15,570 bases of DNA from Bacteroidales bacterium (GCA_024762915.1 JANTGL010000030.1:1-15570); one strand, 5' to 3'. Shown: positions 7,269 to 14,334, counted from the first letter of the stretch. Notes: generated by a model from the letters alone, not told the origin. Translations and numbers: made by a program.

Positions 7269-8531
7269 CTATCGTTTTTCCCAAACCCAAGCATCGATAT
7301 TGCCGTGTTTGTTTTGGAAATCCGTAAAGAAATCCTGAGCTGCTTTTGCCGAAGAAAATTCACCGATAGACATTCGGTAACGATTCATTTTCTTGGCATA
7401 AAGAATATTTGTTGTTATTCCTTTTTTAGCATAGCGTTTTTGTTCTTTTTGTGCAGAAGCTTCTGATTTTACACTTCCGATAATAATATAATATTTTCCG
7501 TTTTGTGCCGAACCGGAATTTGTGTTTACCTGAACTTCTCGGGTGTTATCTTCAACAACATCCTGATTATCTTCCTTTTGCACATCAGTTGTTTGGTTAT
7601 CACCCGACACTTCTTCAGTTTGGTTATCGGCAATTTCTTCCGTTGAAGTCGTATCCGTTACATCCGCAACTTGAGAATCCGAGGTGTCAACACTGTTATC
7701 AGCAATCTCTTCCGTTTGATCAATTTCATCATCAGGCGTAATTATTTCCAGTTTATCTTTGTTATCACCGAAAACACTTTTTTTCACATAAGCAATTTTT
7801 TCGGAAGAAAAACTATAGCCTTTTTTCCAAAGATCGGGTTTAAAAAAGTATACCGCAACTAACAAAATTCCTATAAGACCTATGAGAATTAACAGTACCG
7901 GCCAAAATCTTTTTTTCTTTTTTGTATCTTCCTTTTTTAATTTAACCGGTTTTGATTTTTTAACGGGTGCTGCTTTTTTTACCGGTTGTTTCCGAATTGG
8001 TTTGGCCGGAATCGGTTTGGCCTTCGGTTTTGCAGGAATCGGTTTTGGTTTATCCTGTCCTGTTTTAATCGGTGCTTTCCGTAGATCTTTTTTGGGAGGA
8101 GGAGCACTCAGCTTATCTTGTTCCGTAATAGAAACTTTCGGTAATCCGAATGAATCTACCAATAAATTATCTTCCGACATATAAGAAAATTCATAATTCC
8201 CGTCTGCGGATTTAGTGAATTCACCCAAATCCTGAAAAGAAACTTTCTCCCCTGAATCTAATTTTGTTTTAATTGTTTTTACATATTCCGAAATCTGCTC
8301 ATTTGCATTATCAAAAGAAATATCTTCTTTTTCAGCCATATGTTTTGCCAATAAGCCTTCGTCTTCTTTATATTCGGGATTAAAAACAACAATCTTAAAA
8401 GGCGGAGTCATTGTTTTGGTTTCCTTATCAATACGTGCCGGTATATGTTTAGAATCAAAAGCTCCGAAACCGTTGAGTATTACTCGTTCATTCGTGATTA
8501 ATAAGTTTTTGATATGTTGACTTATTTCCAT
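7269..8531 (-). CDS. HU-CCDC81-like / SPOR domain envelope-spanning protein
   Basis: The N-terminal ~135 residues resemble the paired bacterial HU-CCDC81 domains, an HU/IHF-related fold. Signs are ILNGFGAF (18-25), the PARIDKETKTMTPPFKIVVFN region (31-51) and VSFQDLGEF (97-105). A Pro/Lys-rich basic linker (about 140-208) follows and holds KPIPAKP twice (163-169, 172-178). One membrane helix (209-230) comes next, then an acidic Thr/Glu/Asp-rich linker (about 258-340) with TEEIADN twice (273-279, 297-303). A C-terminal SPOR domain (about 346-420) ends the protein. SPOR domains bind glycan strands lacking stem peptides at division sites. Inference: the HU-like part is cytoplasmic and the SPOR domain periplasmic, so the protein links something inside the cell to septal peptidoglycan. 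The ATG at 8531 follows a perfect -7 element closely. The domain order is as seen in other Bacteroidota. Confidence 0.88.
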   Translation of the reverse strand: MEISQHIKNLLITNERVILNGFGAFDSKHIPARIDKETKTMTPPFKIVVFNPEYKEDEGLLAKHMAEKEDISFDNANEQISEYVKTIKTKLDSGEKVSFQDLGEFTKSADGNYEFSYMSEDNLLVDSFGLPKVSITEQDKLSAPPPKKDLRKAPIKTGQDKPKPIPAKPKAKPIPAKPIRKQPVKKAAPVKKSKPVKLKKEDTKKKKRFWPVLLILIGLIGILLVAVYFFKPDLWKKGYSFSSEKIAYVKKSVFGDNKDKLEIITPDDEIDQTEEIADNSVDTSDSQVADVTDTTSTEEIADNQTEEVSGDNQTTDVQKEDNQDVVEDNTREVQVNTNSGSAQNGKYYIIIGSVKSEASAQKEQKRYAKKGITTNILYAKKMNRYRMSIGEFSSAKAAQDFFTDFQNKHGNIDAWVWEKR

Positions 8532-8549
8532 AATAAATTATTTTGATAA

Positions 8550-8557
8550 CAAAGTTA
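8550..8557 (-). promoter_or_regulatory. -7 promoter element of the HU/SPOR gene
   Basis: On the minus strand this reads TAACTTTG, a perfect TAnnTTTG match. Its 3' end lies 18 bases before the ATG at 8531, which predicts a leader of only about 12 bases. No TTTG is found at the expected -33 distance. Confidence 0.6.
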
Positions 8558-8571
8558 ATGAAAAATTTTAA

Positions 8572-8583
8572 ATTTCCGGAAAT
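8572..8583. promoter_or_regulatory. Perfect 12-base palindrome, possible operator
   Basis: ATTTCCGGAAAT is its own reverse complement. It sits in the divergent region between the HU/SPOR gene and galE, at about the -33 distance from the minus-strand -7 element at 8550-8557. A repressor bound here would block that promoter. TTCCGG is fairly common in this genome's coding sequence, so chance is possible. Confidence 0.25.
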
Positions 8584-8651
8584 CACATAAAAATAATTCA
8601 TTAAACAAGCATCTTGAAAAAACTTATATATGAATTTACGCTAAATATTTA

Positions 8652-8659
8652 TACTTTTG
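8652..8659 (+). promoter_or_regulatory. -7 promoter element of galE
   Basis: TACTTTTG matches TAnnTTTG perfectly and ends 19 bases before the galE ATG at 8679, giving a predicted leader of about 13 bases. A -33 TTTG is not evident. Confidence 0.6.
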
Positions 8660-8678
8660 AAAAATCTTAATTTGAAAT

Positions 8679-9704
8679 ATGAAAAAAATTATTGTAACCG
8701 GCGGAACCGGCTATATCGGTTCTCATACGGTTGTTGAATTAATTGAGTCGGGCTTTGAAGTTGTTATTCTTGATAATCTTTCAAACTCAAATATTGACGT
8801 TCTTGACGGAATCAAAAAAATTACGGGTATAAAACCGGAATTTTATAAGGTTGATTTGGCAGATTCTTCCGAAACAGATAAAATTTCCGATGTATTAAAA
8901 AATGCAGACGGTATTATTCATTTTGCTGCTTATAAAGCTGTAGGTGAATCTGTTAAATATCCGTTAAAATATTATAAAAACAATTTAAATTCTTTGATAA
9001 ATATTCTTGAAAATATGCAAAAATATTCGGTTAAGAATTTAATTTTCTCCTCATCATGCACGGTCTACGGACAGCCGAAAGAACTTCCGGTTACGGAACA
9101 ATCACCGATACTTAAAGCCGACTCACCATACGGAAATACCAAACAAATTTCCGAAGAGATTATTAGCGACACAATAAAAACTTCGGAGAAATTAAAAGCA
9201 ATTTCATTAAGATATTTTAATCCGATAGGAGCACATGAGAGTGCAGAAATAGGTGAATTGCCCTTGGGTGTCCCTGATAATTTAATTCCTTACATTACAC
9301 AAACAGCAGCAGGAATTCGAGAACAATTGAGTATTTTCGGAAGCGATTATAACACCCCGGACGGAACGGCCATTCGGGATTATATCCATGTAAGCGACTT
9401 AGCAAAAGCACACATTGCAGCTCTTAAAAGACTGATAAGTAATAAAAATAAAACAAATTCAGAAGTTTTCAATATCGGTGCGGGAAAAGGAAACACGGTT
9501 TTAGAAGTAGTGAAAACATTCGAGGAAGTTACAGGTGTTAAATTAAACTATCAAATAGTTGACAGAAGACAAGGAGATATTGAAAAAATATGGGCCAATG
9601 CAGATTTAGCACAAAAAGAATTAATATGGGAAACTGAAAAATCACTTGCAGAAGCGTTATTATCTGCTTGGAATTGGGAGAAAAAATACAGAGGGATAAA
9701 ATAA
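8679..9704 (+). CDS. galE: UDP-glucose 4-epimerase
   Basis: GalE interconverts UDP-glucose and UDP-galactose (some relatives act on the N-acetyl forms) in the cytoplasm, using bound NAD. The 341-residue length is normal for the family. The N-terminal Rossmann motif TGGTGYIGSH is at residues 7-16. DNLSNSN (32-38) follows the second strand and HFAAYKAVGESV (81-92) matches the GalE-specific block. The active site is complete: Ser126 in SSSCTVYG (124-131), and Tyr151 and Lys155 in the YxxxK motif. SLRYFNPIGAHES and RDYIHVSDLA are also typical. It supplies UDP-sugars that could feed the glycan genes nearby. It begins a transcription unit with its own -7 element. The next gene starts 20 bases after its stop and is probably co-transcribed. 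Confidence 0.96.
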   Translation: MKKIIVTGGTGYIGSHTVVELIESGFEVVILDNLSNSNIDVLDGIKKITGIKPEFYKVDLADSSETDKISDVLKNADGIIHFAAYKAVGESVKYPLKYYKNNLNSLINILENMQKYSVKNLIFSSSCTVYGQPKELPVTEQSPILKADSPYGNTKQISEEIISDTIKTSEKLKAISLRYFNPIGAHESAEIGELPLGVPDNLIPYITQTAAGIREQLSIFGSDYNTPDGTAIRDYIHVSDLAKAHIAALKRLISNKNKTNSEVFNIGAGKGNTVLEVVKTFEEVTGVKLNYQIVDRRQGDIEKIWANADLAQKELIWETEKSLAEALLSAWNWEKKYRGIK

Positions 9705-9710
9705 TTGATA

Positions 9711-9731
9711 ATGAATAATGAATAATGCATA
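9711..9731 (+). repeat. Three tandem 7-base repeats carrying staggered ATGs
   Basis: ATGAATA, ATGAATA and ATGCATA follow one another directly between the galE stop and the next gene. Each unit begins with ATG, and because the period is 7 the three ATGs lie in three different frames. Those at 9711 and 9718 open only four-codon frames ending in TAA. The third, at 9725, is the start of the long gene. The upstream TAATTGATA extends the same AT-rich pattern. Confidence 0.7.
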
Positions 9732-11350
9732 AATTTTTTAATTTTAAATATTACAAATTAACAGGGAGCAATTTTCTTTTTCTCAAAATCTTTTGCATAT
9801 TTTTATTTTTTAATATTTTATTTTTTTCAAGATTAACTAATGCACAAACACTTGACGGCAGAGAGATGCGAGGCGTTTGGATTGCAACCGTCAAAAATCT
9901 TGATTATCCGAGCAGCGGATTCCTGACAGTAAAGCAACAGAAAGAAGAATTTATCGAAATGCTGGACTCTTTTTCTGAAATCGGTATAAATGCCGTTTTT
10001 TTTCAAGTTAGACCGGCTGCCGATGCTTTTTTCTCTTCAAAATACGAACCCTGGTCGGAATGGTTAACCGGTAAACAAGGCAAAGCACCGAAACCTTATT
10101 ACGACCCCCTTGCATTTATGATAAAAGAATGCCATCACCGAAATATTCAGTTTCACGCATGGATAAATCCTTTCAGAGCTGTTGCTACTATAGAATTTGC
10201 CGATATTGCAGAAAATCACATCACAAATCGCAAACCCGAATGGTTTTTTACTTACGGTATTAATAAATATTTTGATCCCGGCATCCCGGAAGTTCGCGAA
10301 TACATCACAGAAATAATAAAAGATATTACCAAAAGATACGATATTGACGGTATCCATTTTGACGATTATTTTTATCCCTATCCGATAAAAGACGATTATA
10401 ACAAAATTGTTCCCATACCTGATTATCAAACCTATAAAACATATAACAAAGATTTTGAAAATATTTCAGATTGGCGTCGAAATAATCTGAATTTATTTAT
10501 TAAAGATGTTTATGATGCCGTAAAAACAGAAAAACCTTATGTGAGTTTCGGAGTTGCCCCGTCGGGTGTTTGGCGAAATAAAAGCAAAGATCCCGAAGGA
10601 AGCAATACAAGAGGCTTGGCACATTTCGATTATTTATATGCCGATGTTTTAACATGGTTAAAAGAAGGCTGGATTGATTATGTTGCACCGCAATTGTATT
10701 GGTCTGTCGGGAATAAATATGCCGATTATCTTACGCTTGTAAATTGGTGGAGCAAACACATATACGGGAAACAGCTATACATCGGACAAGCCGTTTATAA
10801 TGCCGGAAAAGATGCTCCTTCAACGGCCTGGCAAAATCCGAATGAACTTCCGAAACAAATTAAAATAAACAGAAAAGATCCTGTGATACTCGGAAGTATT
10901 TTTTACCGTGCAAATTCTTTAAAAGAAAATCGACTCGGGTTTTCTGACAGTTTACGTTATCATTATTACAGCCAAAAAGTATTGGCTCCCGAAATCCCTT
11001 GGAATCAGCCGATTGATACTACACTAATTGCCGACGAAACAGTTGAAAACAGATCAAATGCAAACACACCGATTAAGGTTTTTACAACGCCTCTCGGAAA
11101 TAAATTGATGATTTCATGGGAAGATAATAAAAACTCCGGCGATAATCTCTATAAAGTGTACAAATTTAAAGATTACAGTTTTGACTTTGCCGATGAAAAA
11201 GATATATATAAAACGACTAAAGAAAAATACATTATATTAAAAAGAAAGCGCATTCCTTTTTTTCGTAAAAAATACAATCTTGTTATTACGGCAACGGGAA
11301 ATTCAGGAAAAGAAAGTGAAGGCAGTGAAACCATATTTGTAAAATTGTAA
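9725..11350 (+). CDS. Secreted GHL10/DUF187 (YngK-like) glycosidase-like protein
   Basis: This 541-residue exported protein has a TIM-barrel glycoside-hydrolase-like domain of the DUF187/GHL10 family. A hydrophobic stretch at about residues 16-36, ending near TNAQ (38-41), is a signal peptide with an unusually long N-terminal part. The barrel starts at EMRGVWIATVKNLDYPS and continues with GINAVFFQVRPAADAFF and FHAWINPFR. DGIHFDDY (208-215) supplies acidic residues at the barrel edge, and VAPQLYW follows. From about residue 440 to the end the sequence looks like a fibronectin type III-like beta domain (LMISWEDN, YKVYKF, YNLVITA). Relatives are linked to cell-wall or polysaccharide processing, but no substrate can be read here. 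The ATG at 9725 is the only one of three adjacent ATGs that opens the frame. It follows galE closely. Confidence 0.85.
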   Translation: MHKFFNFKYYKLTGSNFLFLKIFCIFLFFNILFFSRLTNAQTLDGREMRGVWIATVKNLDYPSSGFLTVKQQKEEFIEMLDSFSEIGINAVFFQVRPAADAFFSSKYEPWSEWLTGKQGKAPKPYYDPLAFMIKECHHRNIQFHAWINPFRAVATIEFADIAENHITNRKPEWFFTYGINKYFDPGIPEVREYITEIIKDITKRYDIDGIHFDDYFYPYPIKDDYNKIVPIPDYQTYKTYNKDFENISDWRRNNLNLFIKDVYDAVKTEKPYVSFGVAPSGVWRNKSKDPEGSNTRGLAHFDYLYADVLTWLKEGWIDYVAPQLYWSVGNKYADYLTLVNWWSKHIYGKQLYIGQAVYNAGKDAPSTAWQNPNELPKQIKINRKDPVILGSIFYRANSLKENRLGFSDSLRYHYYSQKVLAPEIPWNQPIDTTLIADETVENRSNANTPIKVFTTPLGNKLMISWEDNKNSGDNLYKVYKFKDYSFDFADEKDIYKTTKEKYIILKRKRIPFFRKKYNLVITATGNSGKESEGSETIFVKL

Positions 11351-11356
11351 TCAAAA

Positions 11357-11385
11357 AAAACCTGCAAAAACAAATTGCAGGTTTT
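11357..11385. terminator. Bidirectional intrinsic terminator between convergent genes
   Basis: A perfect eleven-pair stem, AAAACCTGCAA / TTGCAGGTTTT, encloses a seven-base loop. A T-rich tail follows on the plus strand, and the A-run at 11353-11360 gives a U-run for minus-strand transcripts. It stands 6 bases after the glycosidase-like gene and 20 bases beyond the 3' end of the convergent OmpH gene. Confidence 0.9.
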
Positions 11386-11405
11386 AATTTCAATGAAAAA
11401 AAGGA

Positions 11406-11906
11406 TTATTTTATACCGAGCTGATTTTCAACTAATTTAGTGACATCGTCAGCATCATCAAAATACAACAAGGTATTTTTATCGATAATAAATTTATACC
11501 CGTATTTTTTTGCAACAGCTTTTAAAGCGGCATCGAATTTTTTTCGAATCGGTTCATAAATCTCTTTTTGTTTTTTACCGGCTTCCGTTTGTGCCGACAC
11601 TTGGAATTTTTTTATGCGTTCACCCAAAGAGTTAATCTCATCAACTTTAGTTTGTTTTACAATATCACTCAACATTTTTTCATTATCTTGATATTCTTTA
11701 ACCTTGGCATTATACTCATCTTGCATGCTTTTAATTTGATCTTCCAATTGCTTTACAAATTTTGTATATAAAGTATCGGCTTTTTGAACTTCCGGCATTT
11801 TTTTATAAATCGCTTGTCCGTCAATATGTCCGTACTTGAATTTTTGAGCATTCACTCCGGAAAAAGCTAAAATTACAATAAGTGTTGAAAGTGTTAAGTT
11901 TTTCAT
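11406..11906 (-). CDS. OmpH/Skp-family periplasmic chaperone
   Basis: Skp/OmpH proteins are small periplasmic chaperones that hold unfolded outer-membrane proteins between two long helical arms. This 166-residue protein has a signal peptide (about residues 1-20, ending VNAQ). A short beta segment FKYGHIDGQAIYKKMPE (23-39) is followed by a long charged helical hairpin (about 40-125). The C-terminal beta part includes KKYGYKFIIDKNTLLYFD. All of this is typical of the OmpH Pfam family and of Bacteroidota copies, which often occur in several paralogues. It has an Asp-Thr-Leu at 44-46 that fits the Bacteroidota O-glycosylation sequon. It is monocistronic here, with a perfect -7 element upstream and a shared terminator downstream. 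Confidence 0.9.
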   Translation of the reverse strand: MKNLTLSTLIVILAFSGVNAQKFKYGHIDGQAIYKKMPEVQKADTLYTKFVKQLEDQIKSMQDEYNAKVKEYQDNEKMLSDIVKQTKVDEINSLGERIKKFQVSAQTEAGKKQKEIYEPIRKKFDAALKAVAKKYGYKFIIDKNTLLYFDDADDVTKLVENQLGIK

Positions 11907-11943
11907 AATTATACGTTTTATTAAAAAATTATTTTTGAATGCA

Positions 11944-11951
11944 CAAATATA
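11944..11951 (-). promoter_or_regulatory. -7 promoter element of the OmpH gene
   Basis: On the minus strand this reads TATATTTG, a perfect TAnnTTTG match. Its 3' end lies 37 bases before the ATG at 11906. The -33 region is AT-rich without a clear TTTG. Confidence 0.55.
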
Positions 11952-11967
11952 AATATAAATTCTATAT

Positions 11968-11998
11968 TTTGATAATGAATACGAAATAACTACTTTTG
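11968..11998 (+). promoter_or_regulatory. Complete Bacteroidota promoter (TTTG-N19-TACTTTTG) of the flippase gene
   Basis: TTTG (11968-11971) and TACTTTTG (11991-11998) are separated by 19 bases, matching both parts of the Bacteroidota consensus. This is the only promoter in the window with a clear -33 box. Transcription would begin at about 12005, which rules out the in-frame TTG at 11996 as a start codon and leaves a leader of about 15 bases before ATG 12020. Confidence 0.7.
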
Positions 11999-12019
11999 AG
12001 CTTTATCCGAATACAAAAA

Positions 12020-13513
12020 ATGACAAATCAAATACAAAAACTGGCAGGGCAAACGGCAGTATACGGTTTCAGCAGTATTATCGGTCGATTTTTGAATTAT
12101 CTGCTGGTTCCTCTTTATACAAATCTGTTTTTAACTTCACAATACGGTATTGTGACCGATTTATATGCCTATGCCGGCTTCCTGTTTGTTCTTTTAACTT
12201 ACGGAATGGAAACTGCATATTTTCGTTTTTCCGAAAAGCATCAAAATCCCGAAAAAGTTTTTACGACGGCAATCAGTCCTTTATTAATCACAACGTCTGT
12301 TTTTTTGACTGCAATTATTATTTTTGCTCAACCGATTGCAACCGTTTTAAGATATCCCGAGCATAAAGAATATGTCATTTGGTTTGCTCTTATTATTAGT
12401 TTGGATACTCTTACAACCATTCCTTTTGCAAAACTGCGACGAGAAAATAAAGCCGTAAAATTTGCAACATTTAAGTTTATCAATATCGGACTGAATATAG
12501 GTTTCAACTTATTTTTTCTGCTTCTTTGCCCTTATTTAATAAAACATAATTCAAATTCATTTGTTCAAGCATTTTATTCCGAAAATATCGGTATCGGTTA
12601 CATTTTTATTTCTAATTTAATTGCAAGTGCCGTCACTTTACTTTTATTTATTCCGGATTTTTTTAAAACAAAATATACTTTCTCAAAAACCATATTGAAG
12701 CAACTTCTTATCTACGGTTCTCCGCTTCTGTTTGCCGGACTTGCGGGAATGATTAACGAGGTGATTGACAGAGTTTTACTAAAATATCTGATTGTTGTTC
12801 CGCAAGGTATTTCTGATGCAAATAATTACATCTTTTCTCAAATCGGTATTTACGGTGCAAATTATAAATTATCAATTTTAATCACTTTATTTATTCAAGC
12901 ATTCCGCTATGCTGCAGAACCTTTCTTTTTCAGTCATGCTAAAGAAAAAAATGCCAAAGAAATCTATGCCAAAGTGATGAATTTTTTTATTATTTTCAGC
13001 TTAGTTATCTTCTTAGGAATTATGCTATACATTGATATTGCAAAATATTTCATTAATGAAAATTATTGGTCGGGTTTAAAAATTGTTCCGATCTTACTTA
13101 TAGCCAATTTATTTTTAGGTGTTGTTTACAATCTCTCCGTTTGGTACAAACTGACCGACAAAACAAAATACGGGGCTTACATTGCAGGTATCGGAGCATT
13201 TGTTACGATTGTTTTAAACATTATTTTAATTCCGAAAATCGGGTATATGGGCTCTGCTTGGGCAACCTTCTTTTGCTACTTTACAATGATGACCGTCTCA
13301 TATTTTTGGGGCAAAAAACATTATCGGATTAACTATCCTTTGAAAAAGATTTTCCTCTATACTTTTTTTGCGCTTGCTGTTTTTTTCATAAGTAATTATA
13401 TCGAACTTGCAGGTTTCAAAATGTATCTGTTTCATACCTTCCTTTTTCTGTCGTTTATTTTATTCGTTTCGGTCAAAGAAAAATTATTTTTAGTTCATAT
13501 GCTGAAAAAATAA
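12020..13513 (+). CDS. Polysaccharide/lipid-linked oligosaccharide flippase (Wzx-like, MOP superfamily)
   Basis: This is an integral membrane protein of 497 residues from ATG 12020, with about 12-14 hydrophobic segments over its whole length. The N-terminus, with YGFSSIIGRFLNYLLVPLY and SQYGIVTDLYAYAGF, is typical of Wzx-like proteins that flip undecaprenyl-linked glycans across the inner membrane. YGSPLLFAGLAGMINEVIDR and GIYGANYKLSILITLF in the middle mark the second half of the MOP fold. The frame extends upstream to a TTG at 11996, but that codon lies inside the -7 promoter element, so I prefer the ATG. Its substrate is unknown. The sugar-phosphate transferase at 706-2121 could start the same lipid-linked glycan, but the two lie in separate units 10 kb apart. 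Confidence 0.88.
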   Translation: MTNQIQKLAGQTAVYGFSSIIGRFLNYLLVPLYTNLFLTSQYGIVTDLYAYAGFLFVLLTYGMETAYFRFSEKHQNPEKVFTTAISPLLITTSVFLTAIIIFAQPIATVLRYPEHKEYVIWFALIISLDTLTTIPFAKLRRENKAVKFATFKFINIGLNIGFNLFFLLLCPYLIKHNSNSFVQAFYSENIGIGYIFISNLIASAVTLLLFIPDFFKTKYTFSKTILKQLLIYGSPLLFAGLAGMINEVIDRVLLKYLIVVPQGISDANNYIFSQIGIYGANYKLSILITLFIQAFRYAAEPFFFSHAKEKNAKEIYAKVMNFFIIFSLVIFLGIMLYIDIAKYFINENYWSGLKIVPILLIANLFLGVVYNLSVWYKLTDKTKYGAYIAGIGAFVTIVLNIILIPKIGYMGSAWATFFCYFTMMTVSYFWGKKHYRINYPLKKIFLYTFFALAVFFISNYIELAGFKMYLFHTFLFLSFILFVSVKEKLFLVHMLKK

Positions 13514-13525
13514 TTTGATTTTCAC

Positions 13526-13541
13526 ATCATTAAAAAATGAT
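13526..13541. repeat. Inverted repeat downstream of the flippase gene
   Basis: ATCATT and AATGAT form a six-pair AT-rich stem with the loop AAAA, starting 12 bases after the flippase stop. No GC core or T-run is present, so it would be a weak terminator. Its right arm overlaps the FNR-like box, so the motif order is ATCA...TGAT...ATCA and the two structures may be alternatives. Confidence 0.35.
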
Positions 13542-13549
13542 ACATATCA
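13538..13549. promoter_or_regulatory. FNR-like binding box upstream of the Crp/Fnr gene
   Basis: TGAT-ACAT-ATCA matches the core of the FNR consensus TTGAT-N4-ATCAA, with only the two outermost bases differing. Its centre is about 73 bases upstream of the transcription start predicted from the -7 element at 13603-13610, a usual position for class I activation. Since the downstream gene encodes an FNR-type regulator, autoregulation is the simplest reading. Binding is not shown. Confidence 0.45.
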
Positions 13550-13602
13550 CATATTATGTTGAATAAATTATCTTTTTCTTAGACAAAATCGCACTTTTAT
13601 AT

Positions 13603-13610
13603 TACTTTTG
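13603..13610 (+). promoter_or_regulatory. -7 promoter element of the Crp/Fnr gene
   Basis: TACTTTTG is a perfect TAnnTTTG match ending 16 bases before the ATG at 13627, so the leader would be only about 10 bases. No TTTG is seen at the -33 distance, which would fit a promoter that depends on an activator. Confidence 0.65.
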
Positions 13611-13626
13611 CATGTAATATAAAAAA

Positions 13627-14304
13627 ATGACTTCAAATATCAATTGCAATACCTGTATTATTAAATCTTCGGCTGCTAAAGCGCTGAATTCCGAGCAATT
13701 GAATGCGTTGGGAAAAAATTGTGTTCAAATTGATTTTAAAAAAGGAGATGTTATTTTTAAAGAAGGAACTTTTTCCGTTAACATCACTTATCTGAGAGAA
13801 GGGATTGTAAAATTACATACGGAAGGTAAAACATCGCAAATTTTAAAAATCGCAAAAGGTCCCCGATATTTGGGTATTCCGACTACGATTGAAGAAAAAA
13901 TAAATCATTATTCTGCTACGGCATTGGAAGATTGCCATATTTGTTTTATTCACACCAATATTTTTAAATCCTTTATTGAAGAAAACAAAAAGTTTGCATA
14001 TGAAATTATTGTCGAACTTTGTAACAGCGAGTTAGAATTGTTTCAAAAATGTGTCAGCAGAACAAAAAATAATGTTTACGGAAGATTATCTCATGCTCTG
14101 TTGTTTTTCAGTGAAAAGATATATGAAACAGACAATTTTAATCTGCCGCTGTCACGGGAAGAATTAGGAAATTTTATAAATACGACAAGAGAAAGCGTAA
14201 GCCGTGTTTTAGCTGAGCTAGATTCCAAAAAAGTGATTCAAATAAAAGGGCGACAGCTGAAAATCCTTAAACCCGAAGCTCTTAAAGAATTAAGTGTCAT
14301 ATAA
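13627..14304 (+). CDS. Crp/Fnr-family transcription regulator with FNR-like cysteines
   Basis: This 225-residue cytoplasmic regulator has a cyclic-nucleotide-binding-like sensor domain (about residues 24-125), a dimer helix (about 125-148) and a C-terminal winged helix (about 150-217). The recognition helix TTRESVSRVLAEL (186-198) has Glu189, Ser192 and Arg193, the E-xx-SR pattern by which FNR reads TTGAT half-sites. The sensor lacks the Gly-Glu and Arg of the CRP phosphate-binding cassette, so cAMP binding is unlikely. Cys7 and Cys10 (CNTC) align with FNR Cys20 and Cys23, and Cys106 in HICFIH aligns with FNR Cys122. The position of FNR Cys29 is Ala16 here, while Cys32 and Cys103 are other possible ligands. 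An iron-sulfur or thiol redox sensor is therefore plausible but not proven. It converges on the rhodanese lipoprotein gene. Confidence 0.9.
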   Translation: MTSNINCNTCIIKSSAAKALNSEQLNALGKNCVQIDFKKGDVIFKEGTFSVNITYLREGIVKLHTEGKTSQILKIAKGPRYLGIPTTIEEKINHYSATALEDCHICFIHTNIFKSFIEENKKFAYEIIVELCNSELELFQKCVSRTKNNVYGRLSHALLFFSEKIYETDNFNLPLSREELGNFINTTRESVSRVLAELDSKKVIQIKGRQLKILKPEALKELSVI

Positions 14305-14305
14305 A

Positions 14306-14327
14306 AAAGCTCGATTTCTCGAGCTTT
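14306..14327. terminator. Bidirectional intrinsic terminator after the Crp/Fnr gene
   Basis: The perfect nine-pair stem AAAGCTCGA / TCGAGCTTT has the loop TTTC. It begins 2 bases after the regulator's stop and is followed by a T-run (14330-14336) that overlaps the stop codon of the convergent rhodanese gene. The A-run at 14303-14308 provides a U-run for transcripts from the other strand. Confidence 0.9.
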
Positions 14328-14334
14328 AATTTTT

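Noticed and set aside
7505..8184. Plus-strand open frames opposite the HU/SPOR gene (7505-7741, 7671-7862, 7882-8184)
   Set aside because: They mirror the low-complexity Pro/Lys and Thr/Glu linkers of the real gene on the minus strand. Their translations show no domain and they lack promoters.
10064..10688. Minus-strand frames of 121 and 62 codons inside the glycosidase-like gene
   Set aside because: They are shadows of a strongly conserved coding region with no plausible start context or domain.
13066..13332. 88-codon plus-strand frame inside the flippase gene
   Set aside because: It is out of frame within a continuous membrane-protein gene. I see no sign that the flippase is frameshifted here.
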